Notes: a model not told the origin generated them from the sequence alone. DNA of 19,657 nt from Faecalimonas sp. (GCA_026169575.1 JAPFCT010000041.1:1-19657); one strand, 5' to 3'. Positions 1 to 7,499 are shown, numbered from the stretch's first letter. Made by a program: numbers and translations.

Positions 1-25
1 GAGAAAGACAGAAGGGAAAGAAGAT

Positions 26-901
26 ATGACGATCCGGCATTTAAAAATATTTACAGCGGTAGCGGACAACGGAGGGATGAGCAGAGCGGCAAAAAAGCTT
101 CATATCTCTCAGCCGAGTATCAGTCAGGCGATCGCGGAACTGGAGAAACATTATGGGGTAAAGCTGTTTGAGCGGCTTTCCCAGAAATTATATCTGACGA
201 AAGAAGGAGAGCTTATGCTCTCTTTTTCCCGTCATATTTTGGATTCATTTGAACATATGGAAGAGGCGATGAACCAGGCGGTGGAGACGACAAGTCTCAG
301 GATTGGGTGCAGTGTGTCTGTGGGAACATGTCTGATCAATGACATTCTGGATGAGGCTGACAGAAGGATCCCGGAATGTCAGATCAGTGTCAACGTAACA
401 AATTCTTCGGAGGTTGAACGGGAAATACTGAACAATGAAGTGGATCTTGGCATTGTGGAAGGAATCCTGAAGAGCAAAGATCTCATCGTGATGCCGATCT
501 GCAAAGATGAGATGGTCGTTGTCTGCGGGAAAGACCACTGGCTTGCAGGAGAAGAAAGCGTGACGCTGGAAATGCTCCATGGACAGCCTTATATCAGCAG
601 AGAGAGCGGCAGTTCTGAACGGAATCAGATTGAAAAGATGTTTGAAGAACATGGTGTACAGCTTCAGAGGATTTTTTGCAGCACCAACACAGAGGCGATC
701 AAAAATGCAGTGATCCACGGAAGAGGGATCGCTGTCTTTTCAACAAGGATGATCGAGGAAGAAAAAAGGAAAGGCGAGATCATCGTGCTGCCGCTTAGAG
801 AAATCTCTGTCACGAGAAATATCAACATGGTGATCCACAAAAATAAATATTTGTCAGCGGAGATTAAAGCGCTTCAGGAAATTTTATTGAGCAGCCGTTA
901 A
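26..901 (+). CDS. LysR-family transcriptional regulator
   Basis: This is a 291-residue LysR-type DNA-binding regulator, the normal family length. The N-terminal winged helix-turn-helix spans about residues 3-60 and includes the typical stretch SRAAKKLHISQPSISQAI, which leads into the linker helix. Residues 90-290 form the periplasmic-binding-protein-like effector domain, with GRGIAVF near the C-terminus as in other members. The ATG at 26 is preceded by a GAAGGGAAAG purine tract. LysR regulators usually control a divergent or adjacent gene and sense a small molecule. The likely target lies left of the window edge and cannot be seen, because the next gene to the right is a separate regulator. 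The family assignment is certain, but the ligand and regulon are unknown. No convincing terminator follows within the 150 bases before the next gene. Confidence 0.93.
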   Translation: MTIRHLKIFTAVADNGGMSRAAKKLHISQPSISQAIAELEKHYGVKLFERLSQKLYLTKEGELMLSFSRHILDSFEHMEEAMNQAVETTSLRIGCSVSVGTCLINDILDEADRRIPECQISVNVTNSSEVEREILNNEVDLGIVEGILKSKDLIVMPICKDEMVVVCGKDHWLAGEESVTLEMLHGQPYISRESGSSERNQIEKMFEEHGVQLQRIFCSTNTEAIKNAVIHGRGIAVFSTRMIEEEKRKGEIIVLPLREISVTRNINMVIHKNKYLSAEIKALQEILLSSR

Positions 902-1054
902 TTTTCTCCCCGGGTTTCTTGAGATTCCCTCAGTTGTGAAATGGCAGAAGGTCTGTTATGCTGAAAGTAAGCAAAGGCCGATGCGAACAGAAACAATCAG
1001 GGGAAAAGCAGATTTCTCTGGAAACACTGAGGAAAATGAATGGAGGAAATCGAC

Positions 1055-2098
1055 ATGAAGATCGGAGAAGTGATCAGAAAATACCGCAGAGAAAAACAGA
1101 TGACACAAGAAGAGATGGCATGTGCGCTCGGAGTGACCGCTCCGGCAGTGAACAAGTGGGAGAAAGGCAATTCTGTCCCAGATGTTCTTCTGCTTGCGCC
1201 GATCGCGCGGCTGCTCGGCATCAGTACCGATACGCTTTTGTCGTATCAGGAAGAGTTAAGTGAGAAAGAATTAAATGATATTTTATTATCGCTCTCAGAA
1301 CAGATCAGGCAGGGAAGCTATGAGAAAGCATTTCTTCTGGGAACGGAGAAGGTGGAGGAGTTTCCAAACTGTGAAAAGCTGGCTTTGAGCGTCGCACAGC
1401 TTTTTGACGGATACCAGCTCTTTTTAGAGAAAGATCTCGCAGAAAAATATGCAGAGAAGGCGCGGAAACTGTATCTGCGCACGGTGCAGAGTACCTGTGA
1501 ACAGATCCGTCAGACAGCGGCGATGGGACTGTTTCATATCTGTATGCGGGAAGAAGCGTATGAGAAAGCAGAAGAATATTTAAATCTGCTTCCGGAATAT
1601 GATAGAAATGCAAGGCGCCTGCGTGCGCTGCTGTTTGTAAAACAAGGAAAGCTCAGGGAGGCATATCAGCTGTACGAGAGGATCTTATTTTCCGGTTACA
1701 GTGATATCAGCTGGGCGTTAAGTGGAAGTCTTGGGCTGGCACTGGAGGAAGCAGATATGGAGCAGGCACAATTTCTTGTGCAGAAACAAACAGAGATTGC
1801 CTGGGCGATGGAGATGGGAAGCTACATGGAAGTGTCGGCAGAACTTCCGCTTGCATTGTACAGAAAAGATACGGAGAGAACGCTGGAAGTTCTGCAGGCG
1901 ATCGTAGAAACAGCAGAAACGTTGACAGATTTTAAACAGTCCAGGCTGTACAGACATCTGGAATTTTCGGAAACTGGTCCGGAGAATATCAAATGGATGT
2001 TGGCAAAAAGTCTGGAGAAAGATGAAGATCTGGAATTTCTGAAAAAGGATGCGAGATTTCTGGAGATCCGGGAAAAGCTGTCGGAGATGATCCGATAA
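1055..2098 (+). CDS. XRE-family HTH regulator with TPR-like helical C-terminal domain
   Basis: This 347-residue protein starts with a Cro/C1-type helix-turn-helix at about residues 5-60, including TQEEMACALGVTAPAVNKWE, and continues as a long all-helical region of paired helices such as EEAYEKAEEYLNLLPEYD. That pattern resembles tetratricopeptide-like repeats. An in-frame ATG exists at 1040, but the ATG at 1055 is chosen because a perfect GGAGGA at 1042-1047 lies 7 bases ahead of it and overlaps the earlier ATG. XRE-TPR proteins act as transcriptional switches, and in some families the helical domain binds a peptide or partner protein. No signalling-peptide gene is seen next to it. Its targets are unknown. 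A terminator follows directly. Confidence 0.87.
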   Translation: MKIGEVIRKYRREKQMTQEEMACALGVTAPAVNKWEKGNSVPDVLLLAPIARLLGISTDTLLSYQEELSEKELNDILLSLSEQIRQGSYEKAFLLGTEKVEEFPNCEKLALSVAQLFDGYQLFLEKDLAEKYAEKARKLYLRTVQSTCEQIRQTAAMGLFHICMREEAYEKAEEYLNLLPEYDRNARRLRALLFVKQGKLREAYQLYERILFSGYSDISWALSGSLGLALEEADMEQAQFLVQKQTEIAWAMEMGSYMEVSAELPLALYRKDTERTLEVLQAIVETAETLTDFKQSRLYRHLEFSETGPENIKWMLAKSLEKDEDLEFLKKDARFLEIREKLSEMIR

Positions 2099-2104
2099 GA
2101 GAGA

Positions 2105-2137
2105 GAAGACTGTGGCTGTGTGGCTGCAGTCTTTTTC
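2105..2137 (+). terminator. Rho-independent terminator after the XRE regulator
   Basis: AGACTG at 2107-2112 pairs exactly with CAGTCT at 2127-2132, with a GC-rich loop that can partly pair further. A TTTT run follows immediately at 2133-2136. It sits 8 bases past the stop codon. Confidence 0.75.
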
Positions 2138-2142
2138 TATTG

Positions 2143-2175
2143 CTTGTATATTTTTACAAGTGCCCGTGATATAAT
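2143..2175 (+). promoter_or_regulatory. Extended -10 promoter with an overlapping palindrome, before the GT4 gene
   Basis: TATAAT at 2170-2175 is a consensus -10 box with a TG at 2167-2168, giving an extended -10. No good -35 lies at 17 bases; the nearest resemblance is TTGTAT at 2144-2149, with a 20-base spacer. A perfect inverted repeat CTTGTA-N6-TACAAG covers 2143-2160 where the -35 would be, and could be a repressor or activator site. The start codon is 36 bases downstream of the -10. Confidence 0.6.
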
Positions 2176-2211
2176 GGAAGAAATCGGAACATATGAGAGG
2201 TACAAAAGAGA

Positions 2212-3450
2212 ATGAAGATTTTGAGTATTACTGCACAGAAGCCGCACAGTACCGGAAGCGGGGTCTATCTTACGGAGCTTGTGAAGAACTGGGCGGTACT
2301 GAGGCATGAGCAGTCGGTTGTCGGGGGGATCTATGCGGAAGACACGGTTGATTTTCCGGAAGGGGTAAGATTCTATCCGGTGTTTTACCGGACGGAAAAG
2401 CTTCCGTTTTCCATCACCGGAATGTCCGATGAGATGCCGTATGAGAGTACGCGCTACCGGGATCTGACGCAGGAGATGGCAAAACAGTTTGGGGAAGCAT
2501 TTGCAGAGCAGGTCGCGCGGGCGGTTGGGCAGTCTGATCCGGATCTGATCGTCTGTCATCATTTATATTTGCTGACAGCGATGGTGAGAGAATGGTATCC
2601 TGACAAGAAGATTATTGCCATCTGTCATGGATCAGACCTCAGGCAGATCGAGAAAAATCCACAGAACAGAGCCTATATCAAAGAAAGGATCAGACATGTT
2701 GATCGGGTGATCGCACTTCACAAGGAACAGAAAAAGGAGATCCAGCGGATGTTTGGAATGCCGGAGGAGAAAATCGTAGTTGCAGGTGTGGGCTATAATG
2801 ATCAGATCTTTTTTCCGGATCCTGCTCGTATCCGTCAGAGGTGTGAGTGTGAAGGAAGAAAAAGGATCCTATTTGCGGGAAAGATCTCTGAGAAAAAAGG
2901 AGTGTGCAGTCTGCTCCGGGCGCTGGAGTATCTTCCTTATCCGGAAGAAATGCTGGAGGTGGTTCTTGCAGGCGGACATGGGCCGGAGGAAGAATACCAG
3001 ATGATCCAGAAACTGGCGGCAGGAGCAAAATATCCGGTAAGATTTCCGGGGATGCTGCCGCAGAGAGAGCTGGCAGAACAGTTCCGGCAGAGCGATGTGT
3101 TTGTGCTGCCGTCGTTTTTTGAGGGGCTTGCGCTTGTAAATATTGAGGCGATGGCATGTGGCTGCAAGGTAGTATGCTCAGATATCCCGGGGATGAAAGC
3201 ATGGTTTTCGGAACATGTACCGGGGGAAGCAATCGCCTTTGTCACGCTTCCGGCGATGGAAAATACAGATGAACCGGTCGCAGAAGAACTGCCGGAATAT
3301 GAGCGGAGGCTGGCGGAGGCGCTGAGAGAGAAGCTGGAGCAGACAGAAGAAGAGCATCCGCAGCTTTCCCAGATTTCGTGGAGAAAGATCAGTGAAAATA
3401 TTTTGGAAGAGTGCTGTGAGCAGACGCAGAATCTCAACGTGCAAAGATAA
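2212..3450 (+). CDS. Glycosyltransferase family 4 (GT-B fold)
   Basis: This is a 412-residue cytoplasmic glycosyltransferase. The N-terminal Rossmann half begins with MKILSITAQKPHSTGSGVY, including the usual Gly-rich acceptor-side loop. The C-terminal half carries the nucleotide-sugar site: RILFAGKISEKKGVCSLLRA, LPSFFEGLALVNIEAM with the E-x7-E pair at residues 304 and 312, and CKVVCSDIPG. The last 80 residues are highly charged and helical and are probably lineage-specific. No signal peptide or membrane segment is visible. Family 4 enzymes move a sugar from an NDP-sugar to a glycan, lipid or small-molecule acceptor; donor and acceptor cannot be read from sequence. It has its own promoter and is probably cotranscribed with the PHP gene 50 bases downstream. 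Confidence 0.9.
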   Translation: MKILSITAQKPHSTGSGVYLTELVKNWAVLRHEQSVVGGIYAEDTVDFPEGVRFYPVFYRTEKLPFSITGMSDEMPYESTRYRDLTQEMAKQFGEAFAEQVARAVGQSDPDLIVCHHLYLLTAMVREWYPDKKIIAICHGSDLRQIEKNPQNRAYIKERIRHVDRVIALHKEQKKEIQRMFGMPEEKIVVAGVGYNDQIFFPDPARIRQRCECEGRKRILFAGKISEKKGVCSLLRALEYLPYPEEMLEVVLAGGHGPEEEYQMIQKLAAGAKYPVRFPGMLPQRELAEQFRQSDVFVLPSFFEGLALVNIEAMACGCKVVCSDIPGMKAWFSEHVPGEAIAFVTLPAMENTDEPVAEELPEYERRLAEALREKLEQTEEEHPQLSQISWRKISENILEECCEQTQNLNVQR

Positions 3451-3500
3451 AGGAAAGGGGAAAGATCCAGACGTAAGCGCCGGATGGATCAGAGCGCAGA

Positions 3501-4160
3501 ATGTTTATTGATTTACACATGCATGAATGTACATGCTCAAAAGATAGTCATTTAAAATTAGAGGAGATCGTCGAACTGGCAAAGAAGCGGGGACTTGGGG
3601 CAGTCTGTATTACAGATCATGACAATATGGGACTGAAAGAGTATGCGGCAGAATATTCCAAAAAGACGGGCTTCCCGATTTTTGTCGGGATCGAATTTTT
3701 CTCCCTGCAGGGGGATATTGTTGCGATGGGCATTGACGAATATCCGAAAGAGCGGGTAAATGCCCAGGAGTTTATCGATCTTGTGAAAGCGCAGGGAGGG
3801 ATCTGCTTCAGTGCACATCCATTCCGGAACAACAACCGTGGTCTGGAGGAACATTTAAGAACCGTACACGGTCTCGACGGCGTTGAAGTGTTAAATGGCA
3901 GCACGCTGCCGGAGGCAAACCGAAAGGCAGCAGACTATGCGAGAGAATTAGGACTGGTGACAGTTGGATCAAGCGACTGTCATGTCCGGGAGAAAGTTGG
4001 ATTTTTTGCGACCTATTTCCCGGAAGAGGTGTATACGATGGAAGATTTTATCCGCGTCTTTAAAAGCGGCGGCTGTAAGCCTGCTTATTATTGGGAAGGG
4101 GAATATAAGATTTGGGATATGGAAACACCGATCCATAAACCATTTTTGCTGAAAGAATAA
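3501..4160 (+). CDS. PHP-domain metal-dependent phosphoesterase
   Basis: This is a 219-residue PHP (polymerase and histidinol phosphatase) protein of the short stand-alone type. Metal-ligand motifs are in order: HMH at residues 6-8, ITDHDN with D39/H40, E65 in VGIEFF, SAHP with H106, and GSSDCH with D159/H161. These are the ligands expected for a multinuclear metal site that hydrolyses phosphate mono- or diesters. The substrate is unknown; relatives cleave nucleotides, phosphorylated sugars or nucleic-acid ends. Only a weak ribosome site precedes the ATG at 3501, which fits translation following on from the upstream glycosyltransferase. The pair ends at a strong terminator, so the two proteins probably work in one pathway, but that is inference. 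Confidence 0.88.
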   Translation: MFIDLHMHECTCSKDSHLKLEEIVELAKKRGLGAVCITDHDNMGLKEYAAEYSKKTGFPIFVGIEFFSLQGDIVAMGIDEYPKERVNAQEFIDLVKAQGGICFSAHPFRNNNRGLEEHLRTVHGLDGVEVLNGSTLPEANRKAADYARELGLVTVGSSDCHVREKVGFFATYFPEEVYTMEDFIRVFKSGGCKPAYYWEGEYKIWDMETPIHKPFLLKE

Positions 4161-4176
4161 AAGAAGAAAATAGATT

Positions 4177-4209
4177 CTGCCGGGAATGTGATACATCCCG
4201 GCAGTTTTT
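4177..4209 (+). terminator. Strong Rho-independent terminator after the GT4-PHP pair
   Basis: CTGCCGGGA at 4177-4185 pairs perfectly with TCCCGGCAG at 4196-4204, and the stem can extend inward through ATGT/ACAT with one bulge. TTTTT follows at 4205-4209. Confidence 0.92.
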
Positions 4210-4295
4210 CTGTATGGAGGATCTATATAAACATGAAAATGGAATGGTTAGGCGAAGCACAACGGACACAAATCGCAAAAATCTAAATGCATCCA

Positions 4296-4325
4296 TTGAC
4301 TTCTTTGTTTTGATAAGATTATGAT
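4296..4325 (+). promoter_or_regulatory. Probable sigma-70-type promoter for the CorA gene
   Basis: TTGACT at 4296-4301 and TATGAT at 4320-4325 are separated by 18 bases. The predicted 5' leader is about 75-80 bases. The 249-base gap 4161-4409 otherwise holds the terminator and only tiny unconvincing ORFs. No M-box-like riboswitch is evident in such a short leader. Confidence 0.6.
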
Positions 4326-4409
4326 AAAGGAAAGATGTGAAGAAAGTATGACAAAAGAAAAAAGGATTTCTGAATCATCTGAAGAATTTCATAAAAATGA
4401 GGAAGAAAA

Positions 4410-5294
4410 ATGGAATATCAATGGGAAGACAGCAAAGAGTGTTGTCGAATTCAATTATTGACAGCGGAAGAATTTCAAAGCGTGTATGGCGAAATGCTTC
4501 CGGGAAGTTTCACAAGAAATGAACCGGACAGAATTCGTTTTTGCCGGGCAGACCGTTTCCATCAGAAGGTGTCAGGGACATTCGCGATTCCAAAGAAGGA
4601 AGATCCTTCTTCCAAAAAGCTGCGGTTTGCATATTGTCTGATGGAAGATTGCCTGATCTTTATTGATGACAGTGGTGAGGTCAAACAGATTTTAGAAGAG
4701 ATGCAGGGTTATCAGATGACGGATCTTACATCCGCCTCGCTGCTTCTGTTTGATTTTATGGAATATATGATCAAGGATGATATGTTGTATTTGCAGGAAT
4801 ATGAGGAAAAGCTGACCCAGATGGAAGAGGCGCTTCTTGACGGAGAACTGAAAGATTTCAATAGAAGTCTGCTTGCGGTCAGAAAGGATCTGTCGGCGCT
4901 GAGTGCTTACTATGAACAACTGTCGGATGTTGGGGAGACACTGCAGGAGAATGCAGCAGAATCAGGAGATGGGCAGGATAATTTTCTGTTTGGACTTTAT
5001 TATGAGCGTGCAGGAAGACTGTATGCGATGGTACAGAACCTCAAAGAATATTCCATGCAGCTTCGGGAGATGCACCAGTCACAGATTGATCTCCGGCAGA
5101 ATGAGATCATGAAGATTCTAACGATTGTAACAACGATATTTATGCCGTTGACCTTGATCGCGGGCTGGTATGGCATGAATTTTGAAAATATGCCGGAGCT
5201 TGCGGCAAAATATGGGTATGCGGTTGTCAGTATTCTCTGTCTTGGAATTGTAGCGGTGGAGATATGGATTTTCAAAAAGAAAAAATGGTTTTAA
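4410..5294 (+). CDS. corA: CorA-family magnesium/divalent cation transporter
   Basis: This 294-residue protein has the CorA layout: a long cytoplasmic helical region of about 230 residues followed by two C-terminal membrane helices, about 236-253 and 270-288. The signature YGMNF (GMN at about 255-257) sits in the short loop right after the first membrane helix, and the protein ends with a basic tail, KKKKWF. CorA proteins form pentameric channels for Mg2+ and sometimes Co2+ or Ni2+ uptake. The length is slightly below that of E. coli CorA, as is usual for many Bacillota paralogues. The ATG at 4410 follows a GAGGAAG ribosome site. I see no evidence on ion selectivity. It has its own promoter and may read through into the downstream small gene, since no terminator is seen in the 54-base gap. 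Confidence 0.9.
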   Translation: MEYQWEDSKECCRIQLLTAEEFQSVYGEMLPGSFTRNEPDRIRFCRADRFHQKVSGTFAIPKKEDPSSKKLRFAYCLMEDCLIFIDDSGEVKQILEEMQGYQMTDLTSASLLLFDFMEYMIKDDMLYLQEYEEKLTQMEEALLDGELKDFNRSLLAVRKDLSALSAYYEQLSDVGETLQENAAESGDGQDNFLFGLYYERAGRLYAMVQNLKEYSMQLREMHQSQIDLRQNEIMKILTIVTTIFMPLTLIAGWYGMNFENMPELAAKYGYAVVSILCLGIVAVEIWIFKKKKWF

Positions 5295-5348
5295 CAAAGG
5301 ATATTGTGGAAGAAGCAAGAAGAGGAAGAATAAGAGGAAAAATAGAAA

Positions 5349-5582
5349 ATGGAAGAAAAAAGAGAACATACAATAAAAAGACCGGCGGAAAAGAGAAAAA
5401 AGCATAGAGCCACGAACTGTGAGAGTTGTATGAATTATGAATACGATGAAGAGTATGAATATTATGTATGCAGCAAGAACCTGGATGAGGATGAGATGTA
5501 CCGGTTTGTGCGCGGGGAGTTTCGGGACTGTCCGTATTATCAGTTCGGGGATGAGTATCAGATCGTAAAGAAACAGATCTGA
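5349..5582 (+). CDS. Small four-cysteine protein, DUF6472-like
   Basis: This small protein of 77 residues has a very basic N-terminal 22 residues, then an acidic, tyrosine-rich core. Four cysteines at 24, 27, 41 and 61 (NCESCMNY, YYVCS, RDCPYY) suggest a bound metal ion, either zinc or an Fe-S cluster. From memory of the family this matches DUF6472, a short Lachnospiraceae protein of unknown function; I could not confirm this by search. AGAGGA lies 10 bases ahead of the ATG. It lies between corA and the DNA glycosylase gene, and may be cotranscribed with either. The basic tail would fit nucleic-acid contact, but no function is established. Confidence 0.8.
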   Translation: MEEKREHTIKRPAEKRKKHRATNCESCMNYEYDEEYEYYVCSKNLDEDEMYRFVRGEFRDCPYYQFGDEYQIVKKQI

Positions 5583-5583
5583 T

Positions 5584-5641
5584 CCGGGAACACTGATCCG
5601 GAAACAGAACGGCATAGTTCCCGGCAGCAGGAAGAACTGCC
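5584..5641 (+). other. Two mutually exclusive hairpins ahead of the ogg start codon
   Basis: CCGGGAAC at 5584-5591 pairs perfectly with GTTCCCGG at 5617-5624. A second stem, GGCAG at 5623-5627 with CTGCC at 5637-5641, has the AGGAAG ribosome-site candidate in its loop and shares bases 5623-5624 with the first. No T-tract follows, so this is not a standard terminator. Confidence 0.4.
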
Positions 5642-5644
5642 AGT

Positions 5645-6493
5645 ATGCGAAAGGGAGATGAAGTGAGAGACGATATGGTGACAAAAGAGATAAATAATTT
5701 TAACTTGCGGCAGATCTGCGATTCCGGGCAGTGCTTCCGGATGGAGCAGGTATCGGAAAATTGTTATAGAGTGATCGCGTACGGCAGATCTCTGGAAATA
5801 TTGCAGGAAGGAGAGCGGTGCACATTTTTCTGTACCCGGCAGGAATTTGAAGAAATCTGGAGCGGGTATTTTGACCTGGAAACAGATTATCAGAACTATA
5901 TAGAGAGCATTTCTCCAAAGGATTCTTATCTGCTTGCGGCGGCAGCATGGGGCAGCGGGATCCGGATCCTGCGGCAGGATCTGTGGGAGATGATCGCTTC
6001 TTTTCTGATTTCGCAGCAGAATCATATTACACGGATCCGAAAGTGTATCCGGAATCTTTGCGAAGCGTATGGAGAGGAGCGAAAAAGTGATTCCGGGGAG
6101 GTGTTTTATACATTTCCGGGGCCGGAAAAGCTTGTCGGACTGGATGAGGACGCTTTGAAAGCGTGTAATCTCGGCTACCGCAGCAAATATGTTGTGCGGA
6201 CCGCAAAGAGCATTGTGGAAGGGGAAGTGGATCTGGAGAAGATCCGGCAGATGTCTTACGGGAAGGCGAAGAAGGAACTGCTGAAATTATTCGGGGTCGG
6301 GGAGAAGGTGGCAGACTGTATCTGTCTGTTTGCACTCCACCATTTGCAGGCATTTCCAGTTGATACCCATATCAGTCAGGCGCTCCAGAAACACTATAAG
6401 CGGGGATTTCCAAATCGGAGATACAAAGGCATGCAGGGCGTGATGCAGCAGTATATCTTTTACTATGAACTGACGGGTGAAAAAGAAGTGTAG
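5645..6493 (+). CDS. ogg: 8-oxoguanine DNA glycosylase/AP lyase (OGG1-type, HhH-GPD)
   Basis: This base-excision-repair enzyme removes 8-oxoguanine opposite cytosine and nicks the abasic site. The N-terminal OGG domain spans about residues 12-115 (FNLRQICDSGQCFRM), and the HhH-GPD core follows. Core motifs are WEMIASFLISQQNHITRI and LFGVGEKVADCICLFAL. The catalytic lysine is K221 in GEKVADC and the activating aspartate is D240 in FPVDTH, matching K249 and D268 of human OGG1. At 282 residues it is the usual bacterial OGG length. The start is uncertain: ATG 5645 has AGGAAG about 10 bases upstream, and GTG 5663 has a better-spaced GGGAG. Both leave the domain intact. It precedes the Hpt-like small gene. 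Confidence 0.92.
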   Translation: MRKGDEVRDDMVTKEINNFNLRQICDSGQCFRMEQVSENCYRVIAYGRSLEILQEGERCTFFCTRQEFEEIWSGYFDLETDYQNYIESISPKDSYLLAAAAWGSGIRILRQDLWEMIASFLISQQNHITRIRKCIRNLCEAYGEERKSDSGEVFYTFPGPEKLVGLDEDALKACNLGYRSKYVVRTAKSIVEGEVDLEKIRQMSYGKAKKELLKLFGVGEKVADCICLFALHHLQAFPVDTHISQALQKHYKRGFPNRRYKGMQGVMQQYIFYYELTGEKEV

Positions 6494-6516
6494 GGAATCT
6501 GCCAAAAGAATGTGAG

Positions 6517-6548
6517 AGCAAGCGTGATGTGACAGCATCATTTTTGCT
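6517..6548 (+). terminator. Hairpin between ogg and the Hpt-like gene, possible weak terminator
   Basis: AGCAA at 6517-6521 pairs with TTGCT at 6544-6548 and TGATG with CATCA inside, joined by a 3x3 step that allows two G-U pairs. The T-run is part of the 3' arm rather than following it, so termination would be weak or absent. Confidence 0.35.
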
Positions 6549-6573
6549 ATGGCAGAGCGGGAAGGAGCGGAAT

Positions 6574-6945
6574 ATGACAGACAGAAGTGTGCAGATAAAG
6601 AAACTGGAACAGATCGGAATCCATGCTTCGGAGGGTGTGGAGCAGTGCGGGGAAGAGAGCTATTTTCAGGAACTGGAACAGTTTGTAAGAGGGCAGGAAT
6701 TTCTCCGGCTCGGGCAGGCGGTGACAAGAGGACAGTGGCCGGCTGCGATGATGGCAATGAGAAGGATCGGCCAGACGATGGAGCGGCTGAAGATGCAGAG
6801 TATGAAGAAATTTCTCCCGCAGCTTCAGAATGCATTTGCAAGAAAGAATACAGCGCAGGCAAAAAATGTGCTTGCGCTGCTGACACAGAGACGTGTGCAG
6901 ATCATCCGGATTCTGGCAGAAGAGCAGAATCCGGCAGGAGATTAG
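6574..6945 (+). CDS. Small helical protein resembling an Hpt domain without its histidine
   Basis: This is a 123-residue all-helical protein. The ATG at 6574 is chosen because AAGGAG at 6562-6567 is well placed for it; the longer reading frame from 6529 lacks such a site. The pattern resembles histidine phosphotransfer (Hpt) proteins: an N-terminal segment KKLEQIGIHASEGVE, a helix ending before a W/A-rich stretch, then two long amphipathic helices and a terminal helix. Where an Hpt protein would have AH-x-LKG, this one reads AMRRIGQ at residues 61-67, so an arginine replaces the phosphorylated histidine. If the fold is correct it cannot relay phosphate and may be a pseudo-Hpt binding protein. 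This is pattern matching only; it could be an unrelated helical protein. Its stop codon overlaps that of the convergent fRMsr gene. Confidence 0.7.
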   Translation: MTDRSVQIKKLEQIGIHASEGVEQCGEESYFQELEQFVRGQEFLRLGQAVTRGQWPAAMMAMRRIGQTMERLKMQSMKKFLPQLQNAFARKNTAQAKNVLALLTQRRVQIIRILAEEQNPAGD

Positions 6946-7457
6946 AGAACTTGGGAAATATGCCGGAACTGTTCGCACAGCATCTGCTCCAGTGTATGGA
7001 CGAGGTGTTCTAATCCGTGTTGATCCTCCTCGTCAAAGCGGTGGAAAAGTGGACTGTCGATATCGAGGACACCGATCACCATTCCATCGAGGTGGATGGG
7101 AATGACAATTTCAGAATTAGAAGCGGAGTCGCAGGCGATGTGCCCCGGGAATGCATGCACATCCGGTACGAGCATAGTGCGATCTTCTGAAGCGGCGGTT
7201 CCGCAGACACCATTTCCGACTTTGATCTCCACGCAGGCAGGTCTTCCCTGGAATGGGCCGAGGATCAGCGTGTCCTTTTGCAGAAGGTAGAATCCCACCC
7301 AGTTAATGTCGTGCAGTGCTCCGTCAAGAAGCGCGGAAATATTAGCAAGATTGGCAGTCAGATGAGGAACTCCGTCGACCAGTCCGGTCAGCTGTGTCCG
7401 GAGAAGGCGGTACATTAAAGTTTTGTCATTTGGATAAGTTGTCTTGATCTGTTTCAT
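6942..7457 (-). CDS. msrC: Free methionine-(R)-sulfoxide reductase (GAF domain)
   Basis: This enzyme reduces free L-methionine-(R)-sulfoxide using thioredoxin-type electrons. It is a single GAF domain, about 171 residues. Three cysteines lie in the family pattern: GRPACVEI (C75), GNGVCG (C85) and HIACD (C109). Their spacing is the same as that of the three redox cysteines of E. coli YebR/MsrC. VDGVPHLTANLANISALL and INWVGFYLL are typical of the fold, and SEIVIPI and GVLDIDS complete the ligand pocket. The open frame extends upstream to a TTG at 7487, but the ATG at 7457 is preferred: a GGAG site is 6 bases before it, and a GCCGT/ACGGC hairpin occupies the leader. It is monocistronic, with its own promoter, and convergent with the Hpt-like gene. 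Confidence 0.92.
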   Translation of the reverse strand: MKQIKTTYPNDKTLMYRLLRTQLTGLVDGVPHLTANLANISALLDGALHDINWVGFYLLQKDTLILGPFQGRPACVEIKVGNGVCGTAASEDRTMLVPDVHAFPGHIACDSASNSEIVIPIHLDGMVIGVLDIDSPLFHRFDEEDQHGLEHLVHTLEQMLCEQFRHISQVL

Positions 7458-7499
7458 AGCATACTCCATTCCGCCGTCAAACGGCAAGTTGATAACGTT

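Noticed and set aside
958..1263. 101-codon plus-strand frame overlapping the start of the XRE regulator
   Set aside because: It is an out-of-frame shadow of the XRE gene, basic and low in hydrophobic core, with no ribosome site.
4214..4324. Short frames (36 and 17 codons) in the corA upstream gap, one with GGAGG nearby
   Set aside because: They overlap the proposed corA promoter, have no recognisable sequence and would need another promoter.
4348..4461. 37-codon polar frame overlapping the corA start, possible Mg2+ leader peptide
   Set aside because: No ribosome site at suitable spacing, and composition is that of the A/G-rich leader; no proline or acidic stall motif known from mgtL-like leaders.
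5118..5684. 188-codon minus-strand hydrophobic frame with many Phe/Leu
   Set aside because: It spans three plus-strand features; the Phe/Leu run is the reverse of the A/G-rich (Glu/Lys) stretch at 5310-5400.
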